Shown: positions 9,514 through 19,157, counted from the first letter of the stretch. The stretch: DNA of 57,149 bases from Cryomorphaceae bacterium (GCA_011525035.1 WTIZ01000041.1:54849-111997); one strand, 5' to 3'. Numbers and translations are program-made. The notes: a model not told the origin generated them from the sequence alone.

Positions 9514-10758
9514 TTATAATGCTTGTGAAGGTTTGAAGTATCCAATAATACGGTCATATCGCAAACCCATACTACGGTTGTACATAATTAATGTGTAATC
9601 GTTTCGCGTTTGCCAATGTGTGCCTTCAGTTAGGGCTGTGCTAATGCCTCCGTTTTCCCCAGGATGGGCAAAGACATAATTGTAATACCCTTGTTTCAGC
9701 AAGATTTTTTTACTGTAGGCGCCACGCTCTCGATTGTAATCCATTCTAAACTCCGGCAAGAGTTCCCAATCACTAAGTTGCCCATACACATAAACAGGCT
9801 CGTCCAACTCAGGACTTTCAAAGTAAAAATCGACCCAGCAATAATCGCCTGCTAGGTCAGGGTTACCGACATCAGCGCGATTGAAAAAGCGCCTTCCATT
9901 AATGTCGTTTTGGAAACTGTATACGGCAATGGAGCGGTTCTTCTTTTCATAGAGATATACTTCCCAGCACGTATCTAGCCTTGAAGTTTTTACACCAAGT
10001 CCGACCTGATTCAAACGCTTCGTATCAAAAGTGTGGAATTCTGTACCACCGTCGAAGGATTCGCTGCCCATGAAATTATAGGTGAGTAATCCGTCGTTAA
10101 TAAAGGTAGGTTTGAGGTTGGTCTTGGCATTGTTCCACCTTCTATTCTGCAAAATGCTTAAGTCGAGGTCCATGAAATAATCTTGAACAGGATAACCGGC
10201 GAGGCTAACTGTTGCACTTACTTGCTGCTGGGTGGAGAATTCTTCCATATCTACTGCGCGGCTTACACTCACTCCGGGAATAACCAAGCTCTCGTAAACG
10301 ATGAACCTTCGGCGGATAATCAGGTCCTCAGGATCGTCGTTTTGAAAAATTTCGATGACGTAGTTGCCACTTACACGCGGCTTTGTTTCAGCATTAGGAA
10401 ATTTAATGGAATAGTGGGTGTACGGAACGAACGTTCCTACGCTTATCGCGAAGTTGTTCATGTAGTTCCCTTCGAAACCTATGAGGTATTGATTAACTAA
10501 TAAGTCGCTCTTCTCCCAGTTCTTGGTACAATGGAATATGCGGTAGCTGTAATTGTTCCATTCATACGCGAGGTCGTCAAAGCTCAGCTCAAGCCCCTTG
10601 CGGGCTCCCAATTCATATGCAGGAAAGTCTAGGGGTTCTCCTTCAGGTGATATCTGGACACTTTTTAGATAATCATAAACCACTGTATCGTTTAATACTT
10701 GGGCGTTGATCGAACTGAAAATCATCAGTGTGACCAATGTCATATACCTTGTTAGCAT
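9514..10758 (-). CDS. T9SS plug-like protein (former DUF5103 family)
   Basis: A 414-residue exported protein; MLTRYMTLVTLMIFSSINAQ is a signal peptide with a likely cut after AQ (about residue 20). The body is beta-rich and matches in character the DUF5103 family, whose Flavobacterium member was seen plugging the SprA translocon of the type IX secretion system. Recognisable stretches include the N-terminal DTVVYDYLKSVQISPEGEPL and the C-terminal carbohydrate-module-like part with VYGQLSDWELLPEFRM. The alternative start 33 bases upstream (10791) lacks a signal sequence at its N terminus. The S1/P1 nuclease gene follows after one base. Confidence 0.8.
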   Translation of the reverse strand: MLTRYMTLVTLMIFSSINAQVLNDTVVYDYLKSVQISPEGEPLDFPAYELGARKGLELSFDDLAYEWNNYSYRIFHCTKNWEKSDLLVNQYLIGFEGNYMNNFAISVGTFVPYTHYSIKFPNAETKPRVSGNYVIEIFQNDDPEDLIIRRRFIVYESLVIPGVSVSRAVDMEEFSTQQQVSATVSLAGYPVQDYFMDLDLSILQNRRWNNAKTNLKPTFINDGLLTYNFMGSESFDGGTEFHTFDTKRLNQVGLGVKTSRLDTCWEVYLYEKKNRSIAVYSFQNDINGRRFFNRADVGNPDLAGDYCWVDFYFESPELDEPVYVYGQLSDWELLPEFRMDYNRERGAYSKKILLKQGYYNYVFAHPGENGGISTALTEGTHWQTRNDYTLIMYNRSMGLRYDRIIGYFKPSQAL

Positions 10759-10830
10759 AATTGTTAAATAATCTTGCCCACTAAGGTACAATTAGTAGCG
10801 AAAAGGATAGGGATTCCCAACGCTGTAATA

Positions 10831-10838
10831 TATTTTTG
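10831..10838 (+). promoter_or_regulatory. Candidate promoter -7 box for the nqr operon
   Basis: TATTTTTG followed by C matches TAnnTTTG and lies 27 bases before the chosen nqrA start. It also argues against the longer nqrA reading frame beginning at 10836, which would start inside this box. Confidence 0.55.
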
Positions 10839-10865
10839 CAGCCTAAAATCATACTGAAACGTACG

Positions 10866-12215
10866 ATGTCTCAATCCTTTAAGATTCGCAAGGGTTACGA
10901 TCTTAAGCTAGTCGGTGCAGCTGCACAGACTGATTTGGGTGCAGTTAGCGCCTCAACTTATGCCGTAAGTCCCTTAGATTTCCCTGGAATCACGCCGAAA
11001 TTGGCGGTGAAAGCAGGGGCTCAAGTAAAAGCGGGCGACACGTTATTCTTTGACAAGGATCGTCCCGAAGTAAAAATTTGTTCACCAGTTTCCGGAGAGG
11101 TAGCAGAAGTTAAGCGCGGTGCCAAGCGTAAAATTTTGGCAGTTGTTGTATTAGCGGACAGTGACATTACCTATGCAGACCACGGTGCGCTAGATGTTGC
11201 AAAGGCTGACCGCTCTGCGGTTGCTGAGCATTTAGCCAATACAGGTGCCGGTGCATTCATTACCTCTAGACCTTACGGTGTAGCAGCGAGTATGAACGAA
11301 GAGCCACGTGATATCTTCGTAAACGCAGTTCACAGTGGTCCTCTTGCTGGGGATCTCGCCTACCAGTTGGCAGGCAAAGAAGCTGAGGTTGCTGCTGCTC
11401 TTAATGCACTTGGTGCATTGACAACAGGTAAGGTATACGTGAGTCAGGCTGATGATGTTGCTCCTCTAGACTGTTTGAGTGGCGAAGGTGTAGTTAATGC
11501 CACCTTCTCAGGAAAGCATCCTAAGGGGTTGGTTGGAACACAAATCGCACAAATTGCTCCTATTAATAAGGGAGAGGTAGTTTGGACGGTGAACGCTGTT
11601 GACCTACCTGTAATTGGTCGTGCTGTGCTCAATGGCCAGTACGCGCCAGAATACAAAGTGGCGGTTACAGGTTCTAAAGTAACGAACAGTGGTTATGCCA
11701 CCATGCTGCAAGGTGTGAATCTTGCTGCTTTTAATTCGGCAAATATTAATCTCGATAACACTCGTGTGATCGCTGGTGATGTACTTACCGGTACGCAGAT
11801 GGATGCGGAAGGTTTTATGACTTTCGGTAAATCTCAAATCACTGCGATTCCAGAAGGAAACCAAACTGAGTTCTTCGGTTGGGTACTTCCAGGCTTTGGT
11901 AAGTTCTCAACGAATCGTGCATTCTGGGGATGGTTGTTCCCAAATAGAAAGTACGATTTGGATACCAATATGCACGGTGAAGAGCGCGCATTTGTAGTGA
12001 CAGGGGAGTACGATAAGTTCATTCCTATGGACATTTTCCCGCAGCAGTTGCTACGCGCCATCTTGATCGGTGATATCGAGAAGATGGAAAAGCTTGGTAT
12101 TTATGAAGTATTGCCAGAAGACTTCGCGCTTGCAGAAGTGGCTTGTACTTCAAAACTGCCGTTGCAACAAATCGTGAGAAACGGTTTGAATGATCTTAGA
12201 AAAGAAATGATGTAA
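10866..12215 (+). CDS. nqrA: Na+-NQR subunit A
   Basis: A 449-residue peripheral subunit of the Na+-translocating NADH:ubiquinone oxidoreductase, which oxidises NADH and pumps Na+ outward. The N-terminal part (IRKGYDLKLVG, then a barrel-sandwich region with SPVSGEVAEVKRGAKRKIL) and the C-terminal MDIFPQQLLRAI/CTSKLPLQ segment are typical of NqrA. The start at MSQSFKI is chosen because ten extra upstream codons would overlap the -7 box. First gene of six in canonical order; nqrB begins 11 bases after its stop. Confidence 0.97.
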   Translation: MSQSFKIRKGYDLKLVGAAAQTDLGAVSASTYAVSPLDFPGITPKLAVKAGAQVKAGDTLFFDKDRPEVKICSPVSGEVAEVKRGAKRKILAVVVLADSDITYADHGALDVAKADRSAVAEHLANTGAGAFITSRPYGVAASMNEEPRDIFVNAVHSGPLAGDLAYQLAGKEAEVAAALNALGALTTGKVYVSQADDVAPLDCLSGEGVVNATFSGKHPKGLVGTQIAQIAPINKGEVVWTVNAVDLPVIGRAVLNGQYAPEYKVAVTGSKVTNSGYATMLQGVNLAAFNSANINLDNTRVIAGDVLTGTQMDAEGFMTFGKSQITAIPEGNQTEFFGWVLPGFGKFSTNRAFWGWLFPNRKYDLDTNMHGEERAFVVTGEYDKFIPMDIFPQQLLRAILIGDIEKMEKLGIYEVLPEDFALAEVACTSKLPLQQIVRNGLNDLRKEMM

Positions 12216-12226
12216 TACGCCATATT

Positions 12227-13429
12227 ATGAAGTTTGTACAAAACATATTCGACCAGACTAGACCGCTTGTTGAAAAAGATGGCAAGAGAAACATCCTCTA
12301 CCCATTGCACAACGCATTGGAGACGATGGCCTTCGTTCCTGATCACACTGCCCACTCGGGTGCGCACGTTCGCGACGCGATCGATTTGAAACGCACGATG
12401 GTGACAGTGATTTTCGCTATGGTTCCGGCACTCCTTTTTGGAATGTGGAACATCGGCCGTTTGCACTACGGTGCGATCGGATTGGACAGCACATTATTAG
12501 ATAACTTCCTGTTCGGTGCCTTAAAGTTGTTGCCACTTATTATTGTGACGTATGCAGCTGGTCTTGGTGTTGAAATTTTCTTCTCGTGGAAGCGCAACCA
12601 CCCTGTAAATGAAGGTTTCCTTGTTTCAGGTTTGTTGATTCCATTGATTATGCCAGTAGACATTCCACTATGGATGGTTGCTGCCTCGACTATTTTCGCT
12701 GTACTTATCGGTAAGGAAGTATTTGGTGGAACAGGTATGAACCTGTTGAACCCAGCACTTACTGCACGTGCCTTTGCATTCTTTGCGTATCCAACGTGGA
12801 TGTCGGGTGATCAAGTATGGATCAATACTTCAGGCGGTGACCTTGTTGACGGTTACTCAGGTGCAACAGCGATGGGTGATTTGGCCACTACAGTAGGTCA
12901 AGGCCTAGGCAATCCAGCAACGGAAACAGTTATGGCCCAGTTCGGTCCAGAAGGAACATACTCGTTGATGAATGCATTCTTGGGATTGATTCCTGGTTCT
13001 ATTGGAGAAACTTCAGCATTGTTAATTCTTCTTGGAGGATTATTCCTTGTATTCAAAGGAGTGGGTTCTTGGAGAATCATGTTGAGCTTCTTTGTAGGTG
13101 GGTTAGTAATGGCAGGTATTTTCAATGCCTTTGCAGTGAACGAGTTTATGGGATTGAATCCTATCCACCAGTTGATGTTGGGTGGCTTCATGTTCGGTAT
13201 GGTCTTCATGGCTACTGATCCTGTGAGCGCCGCTCAGACGGAAACGGGTAAATACATCTACGGTTTCTTAGCCGGATTCTTCGGTATCATGATTCGCGTC
13301 TTCAACCCAGCATACCCTGAAGGTATCATGTTGGCGATTCTTTTCATGAACGTAATGGCGCCACTAATTGACCACTACGTTGTAGAAGCAAACATCAAAC
13401 GTCGCGAGAAGCGTCTAGCTAACGCCTAA
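12227..13429 (+). CDS. nqrB: Na+-NQR subunit B
   Basis: A 400-residue membrane subunit that carries a covalently bound FMN and riboflavin and belongs to the core of Na+ translocation. The flavinylation motif SGAT is at 211-214, so T214 is the predicted FMN-threonine. Many transmembrane helices are visible between about 57 and 385; the region NEGFLVSGLLIPLIMP and GGTGMNLLNPALTARAF are family-typical. FMN attachment requires ApbE, encoded at the end of this gene block. nqrC starts 13 bases downstream. Confidence 0.97.
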   Translation: MKFVQNIFDQTRPLVEKDGKRNILYPLHNALETMAFVPDHTAHSGAHVRDAIDLKRTMVTVIFAMVPALLFGMWNIGRLHYGAIGLDSTLLDNFLFGALKLLPLIIVTYAAGLGVEIFFSWKRNHPVNEGFLVSGLLIPLIMPVDIPLWMVAASTIFAVLIGKEVFGGTGMNLLNPALTARAFAFFAYPTWMSGDQVWINTSGGDLVDGYSGATAMGDLATTVGQGLGNPATETVMAQFGPEGTYSLMNAFLGLIPGSIGETSALLILLGGLFLVFKGVGSWRIMLSFFVGGLVMAGIFNAFAVNEFMGLNPIHQLMLGGFMFGMVFMATDPVSAAQTETGKYIYGFLAGFFGIMIRVFNPAYPEGIMLAILFMNVMAPLIDHYVVEANIKRREKRLANA

Positions 13430-13442
13430 ACTACATAACACG

Positions 13443-14135
13443 ATGAACGTAAATAGCAACGCATATACTTACACATTCGCCACAGTGATGGTGGTGTTGG
13501 TAGCTGTGCTTTTGTCTGGAGCATCTCTTGGTCTTAAGAGCAAGCAAGCTTCAAACATTAGCCAAGAGAAGAAACAAAGCATTTTGGCCTCTATCGGTAT
13601 CGAGGTAGATCGCTCAGAATCTGATGCAGCCTTTGGAGAGTACATCAAGCAAAGCTTGACCCTTCAGGGCGGAACAGTAGTATCTGAAGATGCATCAGCA
13701 GCTTTCGATATTGATATGGCCGCAGCCATTAAGGCGGGTAACATGGACCGTTCGGTTCCATTGTACGTGGCAGAGAAAGAAGGTGATACGTACTACATTA
13801 TTCCAATGCGCGGAAAAGGTCTTTGGGGTCCTGTTTGGGGCTACTTGGCTTTGGAAAGCGACGGTAACACGGTAGTTGGTGCAACTTTTGACCACAAGAG
13901 TGAAACGCCAGGTCTTGGTGCCGAAATCACGACGCCAATGTTTACAGACCAATTCCCAGGAAAGAAAATCTCTGAAGCGGGAATATTCAAATCGATTTCA
14001 GTAGTGAAAGCAGGTACTTCTGCTGGTGATTACGCTGTAGACGGTATCTCTGGAGGTACTATTACTTCAAACGGCGTAAATGACATGCTTACAGACTGTC
14101 TTGCACCTTACGCTGAATACTTCAAAAACATCTAA
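13443..14135 (+). CDS. nqrC: Na+-NQR subunit C
   Basis: A 230-residue subunit with one N-terminal membrane anchor (about 10-30) and a periplasmic FMN-binding domain. The ETPGLGAE motif is at 154-161 and the flavinylation motif SGGT at 203-206, so T206 is the predicted covalent FMN site. It passes electrons from the iron centre in NqrD/E toward NqrB. Shorter than the proteobacterial subunit (about 255 residues), as is usual in Bacteroidota. nqrD starts 3 bases after the stop. Confidence 0.97.
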   Translation: MNVNSNAYTYTFATVMVVLVAVLLSGASLGLKSKQASNISQEKKQSILASIGIEVDRSESDAAFGEYIKQSLTLQGGTVVSEDASAAFDIDMAAAIKAGNMDRSVPLYVAEKEGDTYYIIPMRGKGLWGPVWGYLALESDGNTVVGATFDHKSETPGLGAEITTPMFTDQFPGKKISEAGIFKSISVVKAGTSAGDYAVDGISGGTITSNGVNDMLTDCLAPYAEYFKNI

Positions 14136-14138
14136 GCC

Positions 14139-14804
14139 ATGAGTACAGAAGTAAAACAAAAAGAATCGTTGTTCTCGAAGAAAAATCAGAGACTACTTTC
14201 TGATCCTTTCAACGACAACAACCCGATTACAGTTCAGGTACTGGGTATCTGTTCTGCACTTGCGATTACCGTTAAACTTGAGCCGGCTATCGTAATGTCA
14301 CTTTCTGTAATGTTTGTATTGGCAGCAGGTAACGTAATCATCTCGTTGATTCGTAACCTTATCCCAAATCGTATCCGTATTATCGTGCAGCTCGTAGTAG
14401 TTGCCTCTTTGGTAATCTTGGTGGACCAATTCCTGAAAGCTTTCGCCTACGATGTGAGTAAGCAGCTTTCCGTATTCGTTGGTTTGATCATTACGAACTG
14501 TATTATCATGGGACGCTTTGAAGCCTTCGCGCTAGGTAACGGTCCATGGAAAGCCTTTTTGGACGGTATCGGTAACTCTATTGGTTACGGTGTCATTCTT
14601 ATCGCAGTTGCCTTCTTCCGCGAATTGCTAGGTTCTGGTGCATTGCTTGGCTTCCAAGTGATTCCAGACAGCTGGTACATCGCAAACGGAGGATTCTATG
14701 CCAACAACGGGTTCTTCTTGTTCCCTCCGATGGCTTTGATCGTTGTAGGTCTAATCATCTGGGCGCAACGTGCGAAAAACACTAAACTCATTGAAGAAAA
14801 CTAA
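14139..14804 (+). CDS. nqrD: Na+-NQR subunit D
   Basis: A 221-residue six-helix membrane subunit, homologous to NqrE in inverted topology. C38 (VLGICSAL) and C121 (ITNCIIMGR) correspond to the two cysteines that, with two from NqrE, hold the intramembrane iron-sulfur centre. A hydrophilic tail of about 25 residues precedes the first helix. nqrE begins 6 bases downstream. Confidence 0.97.
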   Translation: MSTEVKQKESLFSKKNQRLLSDPFNDNNPITVQVLGICSALAITVKLEPAIVMSLSVMFVLAAGNVIISLIRNLIPNRIRIIVQLVVVASLVILVDQFLKAFAYDVSKQLSVFVGLIITNCIIMGRFEAFALGNGPWKAFLDGIGNSIGYGVILIAVAFFRELLGSGALLGFQVIPDSWYIANGGFYANNGFFLFPPMALIVVGLIIWAQRAKNTKLIEEN

Positions 14805-14810
14805 GCCGAC

Positions 14811-15431
14811 ATGGGACAAGAATTAATCAACTTATTTGTTCGCTCAATCTTTATTGAGAACATGATCTTCGCATACTTCCTAGGTATGTGTTCTTACCTC
14901 GCAGTATCTAAAACAGTAAAAACTGCTGTTGGTCTAGGTATTGCTGTAACATTCGTATTGACTATCACTCTTCCGGTGAACTGGTTGCTTGAAAACTATG
15001 TTTTGAAGCCTGGTGCATTGGCTTGGTTGGGTGAAGAGTTCGTAGATGTAGACCTTAGCTTCCTTTCGTTCATTATGTTCATCGCAGTAATTGCTTCGAT
15101 GGTACAGTTGATCGAGATGATCGTTGAGAAATTTGCACCTGCACTATACAGCGCCTTGGGTATCTTCTTGCCACTTATCGCTGTAAACTGTTCTATCCTT
15201 GGAGGTTCACTCTTCATGCAAGAGCGTGCCTTCGGTACTATCGCTGAAGCGGTAGTATACGGTATCGGTTCAGGTGTGGGTTGGTTCTTGGCCATTGTTG
15301 CTATTGCAGCCATCCGCGAGAAAATCCGCTATTCAAACGTTCCTGCTCCTTTGCGCGGTCTTGGGATTACCTTCATCATTACTGGTTTGATGGGTATCGC
15401 GTTCATGAGCTTTATGGGTATTAAATTATAA
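14811..15431 (+). CDS. nqrE: Na+-NQR subunit E
   Basis: A 206-residue six-helix membrane subunit. C27 (LGMCSYLAV) and C127 (AVNCSILGG) are the expected ligands of the iron-sulfur centre shared with NqrD. The order of helices mirrors NqrD with opposite orientation. nqrF follows after 14 bases. Confidence 0.97.
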   Translation: MGQELINLFVRSIFIENMIFAYFLGMCSYLAVSKTVKTAVGLGIAVTFVLTITLPVNWLLENYVLKPGALAWLGEEFVDVDLSFLSFIMFIAVIASMVQLIEMIVEKFAPALYSALGIFLPLIAVNCSILGGSLFMQERAFGTIAEAVVYGIGSGVGWFLAIVAIAAIREKIRYSNVPAPLRGLGITFIITGLMGIAFMSFMGIKL

Positions 15432-15445
15432 TAAGTACAGTAGCT

Positions 15446-16747
15446 ATGTTTTTATCTAGCACAGTAGTTCTTTCATCGGTAGTTGTCTTCGTACTCGTTA
15501 TCCTTTTGTTGGTGACGATTCTATTGCAGGCAAAAGCGCGTTTGTCTCCAAGCGGACCGGTAAAATTGAACATCAACGGAGATGATGTAGAAGTAGAATC
15601 AGGAACGACCCTGTTGAATACTTTGAGCAACCAAAAGATCTTCTTGCCATCTGCTTGTGGTGGTGGTGGTACTTGTGGAATGTGTAAGTGTCAGGTAACT
15701 GAAGGTGGTGGTGAAATCCTACCTACAGAAACAGGATTCTTCAACCGTAAGGAGATTGCGGATAACTGGCGTCTTGGATGTCAGATTAAGGTGAAGAACG
15801 ACATGAACGTTAAAGTACCTGAAGAGATCTTCGGTATCAAGAAGTGGGAGTGTGAAGTTGTAAGTAACTACAACGTAGCTTCTTTCATTAAAGAGTTTGT
15901 TGTAAAACTGCCGGAAGGTGAAACACTAGACTTCGAAGCTGGTGGTTACATTCAGGTAGATGTACCTGCAACAACGGTAGACTTCAAGAACATTGATATT
16001 ACGTCTCACCCGAAATTGGGTAAGGCTCCTGACGAATTCCAAGCAGAGTGGGATAAGTTCAAACTATGGGATCTTAAGATGGTGAACCCAGAGCCACTAT
16101 TCCGTGCGTACTCTATGGCCAACCACCCTGCAGAAGGTAATATCGTAATGTTGAACATTCGTATTGCTACGCCACCGTTCGACCGTAAGAAAGGCGGATG
16201 GATGGATGTAAACCCAGGGGTTTGTTCTTCATTCGTATTCGATCAAAAGCCAGGCGATAAAGTGACTATTTCGGGTCCTTACGGTGAATTCTTCATCAAA
16301 GAGACAGACGCTGAAATGTTGTATATCGGTGGTGGTGCTGGTATGGCACCAATGCGCTCGCATTTGTTCCACTTGTTCCATACGTTGAAGACTGGTCGTA
16401 AGGTGAGCTACTGGTACGGTGGTCGTTCTAAGCGCGAGTTGTTCTACCTTGACGATTTCCGTCAGATCGAAGAGCAGTTCCCGAACTTTAAGTTCCACCT
16501 AGTATTGTCAGAGCCACTACCAGAGGACAACTGGAAAGCTAAGGAGAACATGGATGACGAAGGTGATGGCTTCGTAGGTTTCGTACACCAAGCGGTTATC
16601 GATAACTACTTGAACCACCACGATGCACCAGAAGATATCGAGTTCTACTTCTGTGGACCACCGCTAATGAATGCAGCGGTTCTGAAGATGGTAGACGACT
16701 TCGGCGTACCACCAGAGAACGTTAGTTTTGACGACTTCGGTGGTTAA
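15446..16747 (+). CDS. nqrF: Na+-NQR subunit F (NADH dehydrogenase subunit)
   Basis: A 433-residue electron-entry subunit. It has one N-terminal membrane helix (about 7-27), then a [2Fe-2S] ferredoxin domain with cysteines C71, C77, C80 and C112, then an FAD domain (RAYSMANHP) and an NADH-binding domain ([23 protein letters not shown]). The C terminus DDFGG is typical of NqrF. An 11-bp hairpin with a T-run stands 19 bases after the stop and closes the six-gene nqr operon. Confidence 0.97.
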   Translation: MFLSSTVVLSSVVVFVLVILLLVTILLQAKARLSPSGPVKLNINGDDVEVESGTTLLNTLSNQKIFLPSACGGGGTCGMCKCQVTEGGGEILPTETGFFNRKEIADNWRLGCQIKVKNDMNVKVPEEIFGIKKWECEVVSNYNVASFIKEFVVKLPEGETLDFEAGGYIQVDVPATTVDFKNIDITSHPKLGKAPDEFQAEWDKFKLWDLKMVNPEPLFRAYSMANHPAEGNIVMLNIRIATPPFDRKKGGWMDVNPGVCSSFVFDQKPGDKVTISGPYGEFFIKETDAEMLYIGGGAGMAPMRSHLFHLFHTLKTGRKVSYWYGGRSKRELFYLDDFRQIEEQFPNFKFHLVLSEPLPEDNWKAKENMDDEGDGFVGFVHQAVIDNYLNHHDAPEDIEFYFCGPPLMNAAVLKMVDDFGVPPENVSFDDFGG

Positions 16748-16765
16748 TCCCAAAGATTTATTCTC

Positions 16766-16795
16766 AAAGCCGCTCCGCCAGGAGCGGCTTTTTTA
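16766..16795 (+). terminator. Intrinsic terminator of the nqr operon
   Basis: An 11-bp perfect stem AAAGCCGCTCC/GGAGCGGCTTT with a GCCA loop is followed by a run of T. It lies between nqrF and apbE, so apbE depends on read-through or its own promoter. Confidence 0.85.
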
Positions 16796-16805
16796 TTTTT
16801 ATCCC

Positions 16806-17798
16806 ATGAGATACATCCTTTCTATTCTTATTGCGACCGGAATACTGACTTCTTGCAGTTCAACTCCTGAATTGGTGCAGGTGACCAACCAAGGTCCAGC
16901 CCAGGGTTCGACCTACAGCATATCCTATCAGGTACCACAAGGTGTTGACTATCGCGAGGGCATAGATAGCATCCTCAAAGCGATGGATCAGCAGATGAGC
17001 CTGTGGGTAAGCGATAGCGAAATCTCTCGATTGAACCGTGGAGACTCTGTTCGCATTAGTACGGCTTTTGCACGTGTTATTACCTTGTCAAAATTGTACA
17101 CTGAACTCACTTCTGGCCAATTTGATATTACCATTGCTCCCGTCATCAAAGCCTGGGGATTTTCTGGTGGTGATTACAACGACAATGTCAATGTAGATAG
17201 CCTTTTGCAGTTTGTGGGCAGTGCTAAATTGGCCTTACCAGAACCAGATTCACTCTATGCCTTGCCTCAAGGGTTTCAAGTTGATGTGAATGCCATTGCA
17301 CAGGGGTATACGGTGGATATTATCGCCGATTATTTGTCTGCTAAAGGCGTACGTAATTACATGGTTGAAGTAGGGGGTGAGGTGCGTTGTAAAGGCGAAA
17401 ATGTGAAAGGCCGTGGATGGCGTATTGGTATAGAGAAGCCTGTGGAGGACCGTATTCCAGGTCAGTTCCAGACCATCATTGCCTTAGATTCTATGTCGCT
17501 TGCCACGAGCGGTAACTATCGCAAATTCTGGGTTGATGAAAGCGGTCAGAAGGTGGTGCATACCATAGATCCGGAAACCGGTCAGCCGGTGATTAGCAAT
17601 GTCTTGTCAGCGAGTATTATTGCTTCCAATGCGACCTTGGCAGATGCATTAGCCACAGCATGTATGGTCGCAGGGCCGAATGCCTTGCAATTGGTGGCAC
17701 AATTTCCAGATGTTGAAGCCTACTTTATCGTTGGCAACGTGAAAGGTGAATTAGAAGTACAGAAGACCGAAGGATGGTCGGCGTACGAGCCCAATTAA
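16806..17798 (+). CDS. apbE: FAD:protein FMN transferase (lipoprotein)
   Basis: A 330-residue periplasmic flavin transferase that attaches FMN from FAD to the threonines of NqrB and NqrC. The start at MRYILSI gives a lipoprotein signal with lipobox LTSC (C17), so the enzyme is membrane-tethered on the outer face. Family motifs are GQFDITIAPVIKAWGF, DVNAIAQGYTVD, VEVGGEVRCKG and HTIDPETG, and the Mg2+ site region TLADALATACM is intact. A longer frame to 16728 overlaps nqrF and the terminator. Placement right after nqrF matches its job. Its stop codon overlaps that of the convergent 68-residue gene. Confidence 0.96.
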   Translation: MRYILSILIATGILTSCSSTPELVQVTNQGPAQGSTYSISYQVPQGVDYREGIDSILKAMDQQMSLWVSDSEISRLNRGDSVRISTAFARVITLSKLYTELTSGQFDITIAPVIKAWGFSGGDYNDNVNVDSLLQFVGSAKLALPEPDSLYALPQGFQVDVNAIAQGYTVDIIADYLSAKGVRNYMVEVGGEVRCKGENVKGRGWRIGIEKPVEDRIPGQFQTIIALDSMSLATSGNYRKFWVDESGQKVVHTIDPETGQPVISNVLSASIIASNATLADALATACMVAGPNALQLVAQFPDVEAYFIVGNVKGELEVQKTEGWSAYEPN

Positions 17799-18001
17799 GC
17801 TTGTTCGAGGTTGTTCTCGCACTGATTAGGGTTCTTTCCGCAGTACGAACACGTCTCCCCATCTTGGTTTAAGAAAGGACTTTGCGAGGCACAGGTGCCT
17901 GCGAATTCTCCGTCCTTTTTCGCCCAGATTTTAATAGCAATTCCTGCTACGCCAAGACCGAGCAGTACTACAGTGATTCCGATGAGTTTTAAAGCTACCA
18001 T
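17795..18001 (-). CDS. Small four-cysteine membrane protein, NqrM-like candidate
   Basis: A 68-residue protein with one N-terminal transmembrane segment (about 3-24) followed by a short soluble tail with four cysteines at 37, 51, 54 and 61 (GTCASQ, CSYCGKN, QCENN). Its size, single helix and four-cysteine tail recall NqrM (DUF539), a small protein next to apbE in proteobacterial nqr operons that is needed to mature Na+-NQR, probably by supplying iron. Here it converges on apbE with overlapping stop codons. A good -7 box precedes the start. Orthology to NqrM is an inference; sequence identity outside the cysteine pattern looks low. Confidence 0.6.
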   Translation of the reverse strand: MVALKLIGITVVLLGLGVAGIAIKIWAKKDGEFAGTCASQSPFLNQDGETCSYCGKNPNQCENNLEQA

Positions 18002-18022
18002 AAGAGGGTAATTTTGATGCTA

Positions 18023-18030
18023 CAAAGGTA
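18023..18030 (-). promoter_or_regulatory. Candidate -7 box for the NqrM-like gene
   Basis: The minus strand reads TACCTTTG followed by T, a full TAnnTTTG match 22 bases before the start codon at 18001. It supports the small gene being expressed from its own promoter. Confidence 0.5.
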
Positions 18031-18110
18031 CAACGTAGAGTTGGAATTTTGAACCTATATCAATTGCCCGGTTTTCTCGGTGAGAGGATAAATAATCGCG
18101 GTCTGTGAAG

Positions 18111-18118
18111 TACATTTG
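18111..18118 (+). promoter_or_regulatory. Candidate promoter -7 box for mdh
   Basis: TACATTTG followed by T matches TAnnTTTG, 33 bases before the mdh start, giving a leader of roughly 28 bases. No convincing -33 element was seen. Confidence 0.55.
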
Positions 18119-18150
18119 TAGGACCAGAATAACATTAAAATCAAACACAT

Positions 18151-19083
18151 ATGAAAATTACTGTTGTTGGTGCCGGTAACGTAGGTGCTACAGTAGCTGA
18201 GAACATGGTTCGTCGTGAATTGGCTGAAGAAATCGTACTGCTTGATATCAAGGAAGGATTTGCAGAAGGTAAAGCGATGGACATGAACCAAACTGCAACC
18301 TTGAATGGTTTCGATTCTAAAGTAGTGGGTTCAACCAACGATTACAGCAAAACTGCCGGTTCTGCTGTAGCAGTAATTACTTCAGGTATTCCTCGTAAGC
18401 CAGGGATGACTCGTGAGGAGTTGATTGGCACGAATGCGAAGATCGTTCAGATGGTAACTGAGAACTTGATCAAGCACAGCCCTGAAATCATCATCGTTGT
18501 AATCTCTAACCCAATGGACACGATGACGTATTTGACGTCTAAGACCTCAGGATTGCCAAAGAACCGTATCATCGGTATGGGTGGTATCCTAGATTCTGCA
18601 CGTTTCAAGTACCGCTTGTCTGAGCAACTAGGTTGTTCGCCTAACGACCTTCAAGGTCAGGTAATCGGTGGTCACGGTGATACTACTATGATTCCATTGA
18701 TTAACCACGCCACGTACAACAGCATGCCAGTGACTCAATTCTTGACACCAGAGCAGCAAGAGTACGTTGTTGCTGAAACCATGGTGGGTGGTAAAACATT
18801 GACAGGTTTAATCGGAACTTCTGCATGGTATGCACCAGGTGCTGCTGGAGCAGAGTTGGTTGAGAGCATCGTTCGCGATCAGAAGAAAATGTTCCCGTGT
18901 TCTGTATTGCTAAACGGAGAGTATGGACAAGACGATATCTGTATCGGTGTTCCAGTAATCGTTGGTAAGAACGGTTGGGAGAAAGTAGTAGAGTTTGATC
19001 TAAGCGCTGACGAGAAAGAGAAGTTTGAAGCTTCTGCTGCTGCAGTTCGTAAGATGAACGCTGCACTTGACGAGAATCTATAA
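18151..19083 (+). CDS. mdh: Malate dehydrogenase
   Basis: A 310-residue NAD-dependent enzyme of the lactate dehydrogenase-like malate dehydrogenase group; it interconverts malate and oxaloacetate in the TCA cycle. The nucleotide-binding loop GAGNVG is at 7-12 with D32 binding the NAD ribose. R82 and R88 in PRKPGMTR are the malate-type substrate arginines, N120 lies in SNPMD, and the catalytic pair D148 (LDSAR, with R151) and H175 (GGHGD) is present. It stands alone with its own promoter and a strong terminator. Codon use is of the highly expressed type. Confidence 0.97.
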   Translation: MKITVVGAGNVGATVAENMVRRELAEEIVLLDIKEGFAEGKAMDMNQTATLNGFDSKVVGSTNDYSKTAGSAVAVITSGIPRKPGMTREELIGTNAKIVQMVTENLIKHSPEIIIVVISNPMDTMTYLTSKTSGLPKNRIIGMGGILDSARFKYRLSEQLGCSPNDLQGQVIGGHGDTTMIPLINHATYNSMPVTQFLTPEQQEYVVAETMVGGKTLTGLIGTSAWYAPGAAGAELVESIVRDQKKMFPCSVLLNGEYGQDDICIGVPVIVGKNGWEKVVEFDLSADEKEKFEASAAAVRKMNAALDENL

Positions 19084-19122
19084 GCCCTAAGGGTGCAAAA
19101 AAAGCCCCGCAGGGGCGAAACT

Positions 19123-19157
19123 AAAACCCCCGAGCGCGCAGCGCTCGGGGGTTTTTT
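19123..19157. terminator. Bidirectional intrinsic terminator between mdh and the DCC-family gene
   Basis: A perfect 15-bp stem (19123-19137 with 19141-19155) and a 3-base GCA loop. It has A-runs on the left and T-runs on the right, so it can stop transcription from both convergent genes. A second, weaker GCCCC/GGGGC hairpin lies at 19104-19116. Confidence 0.85.
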
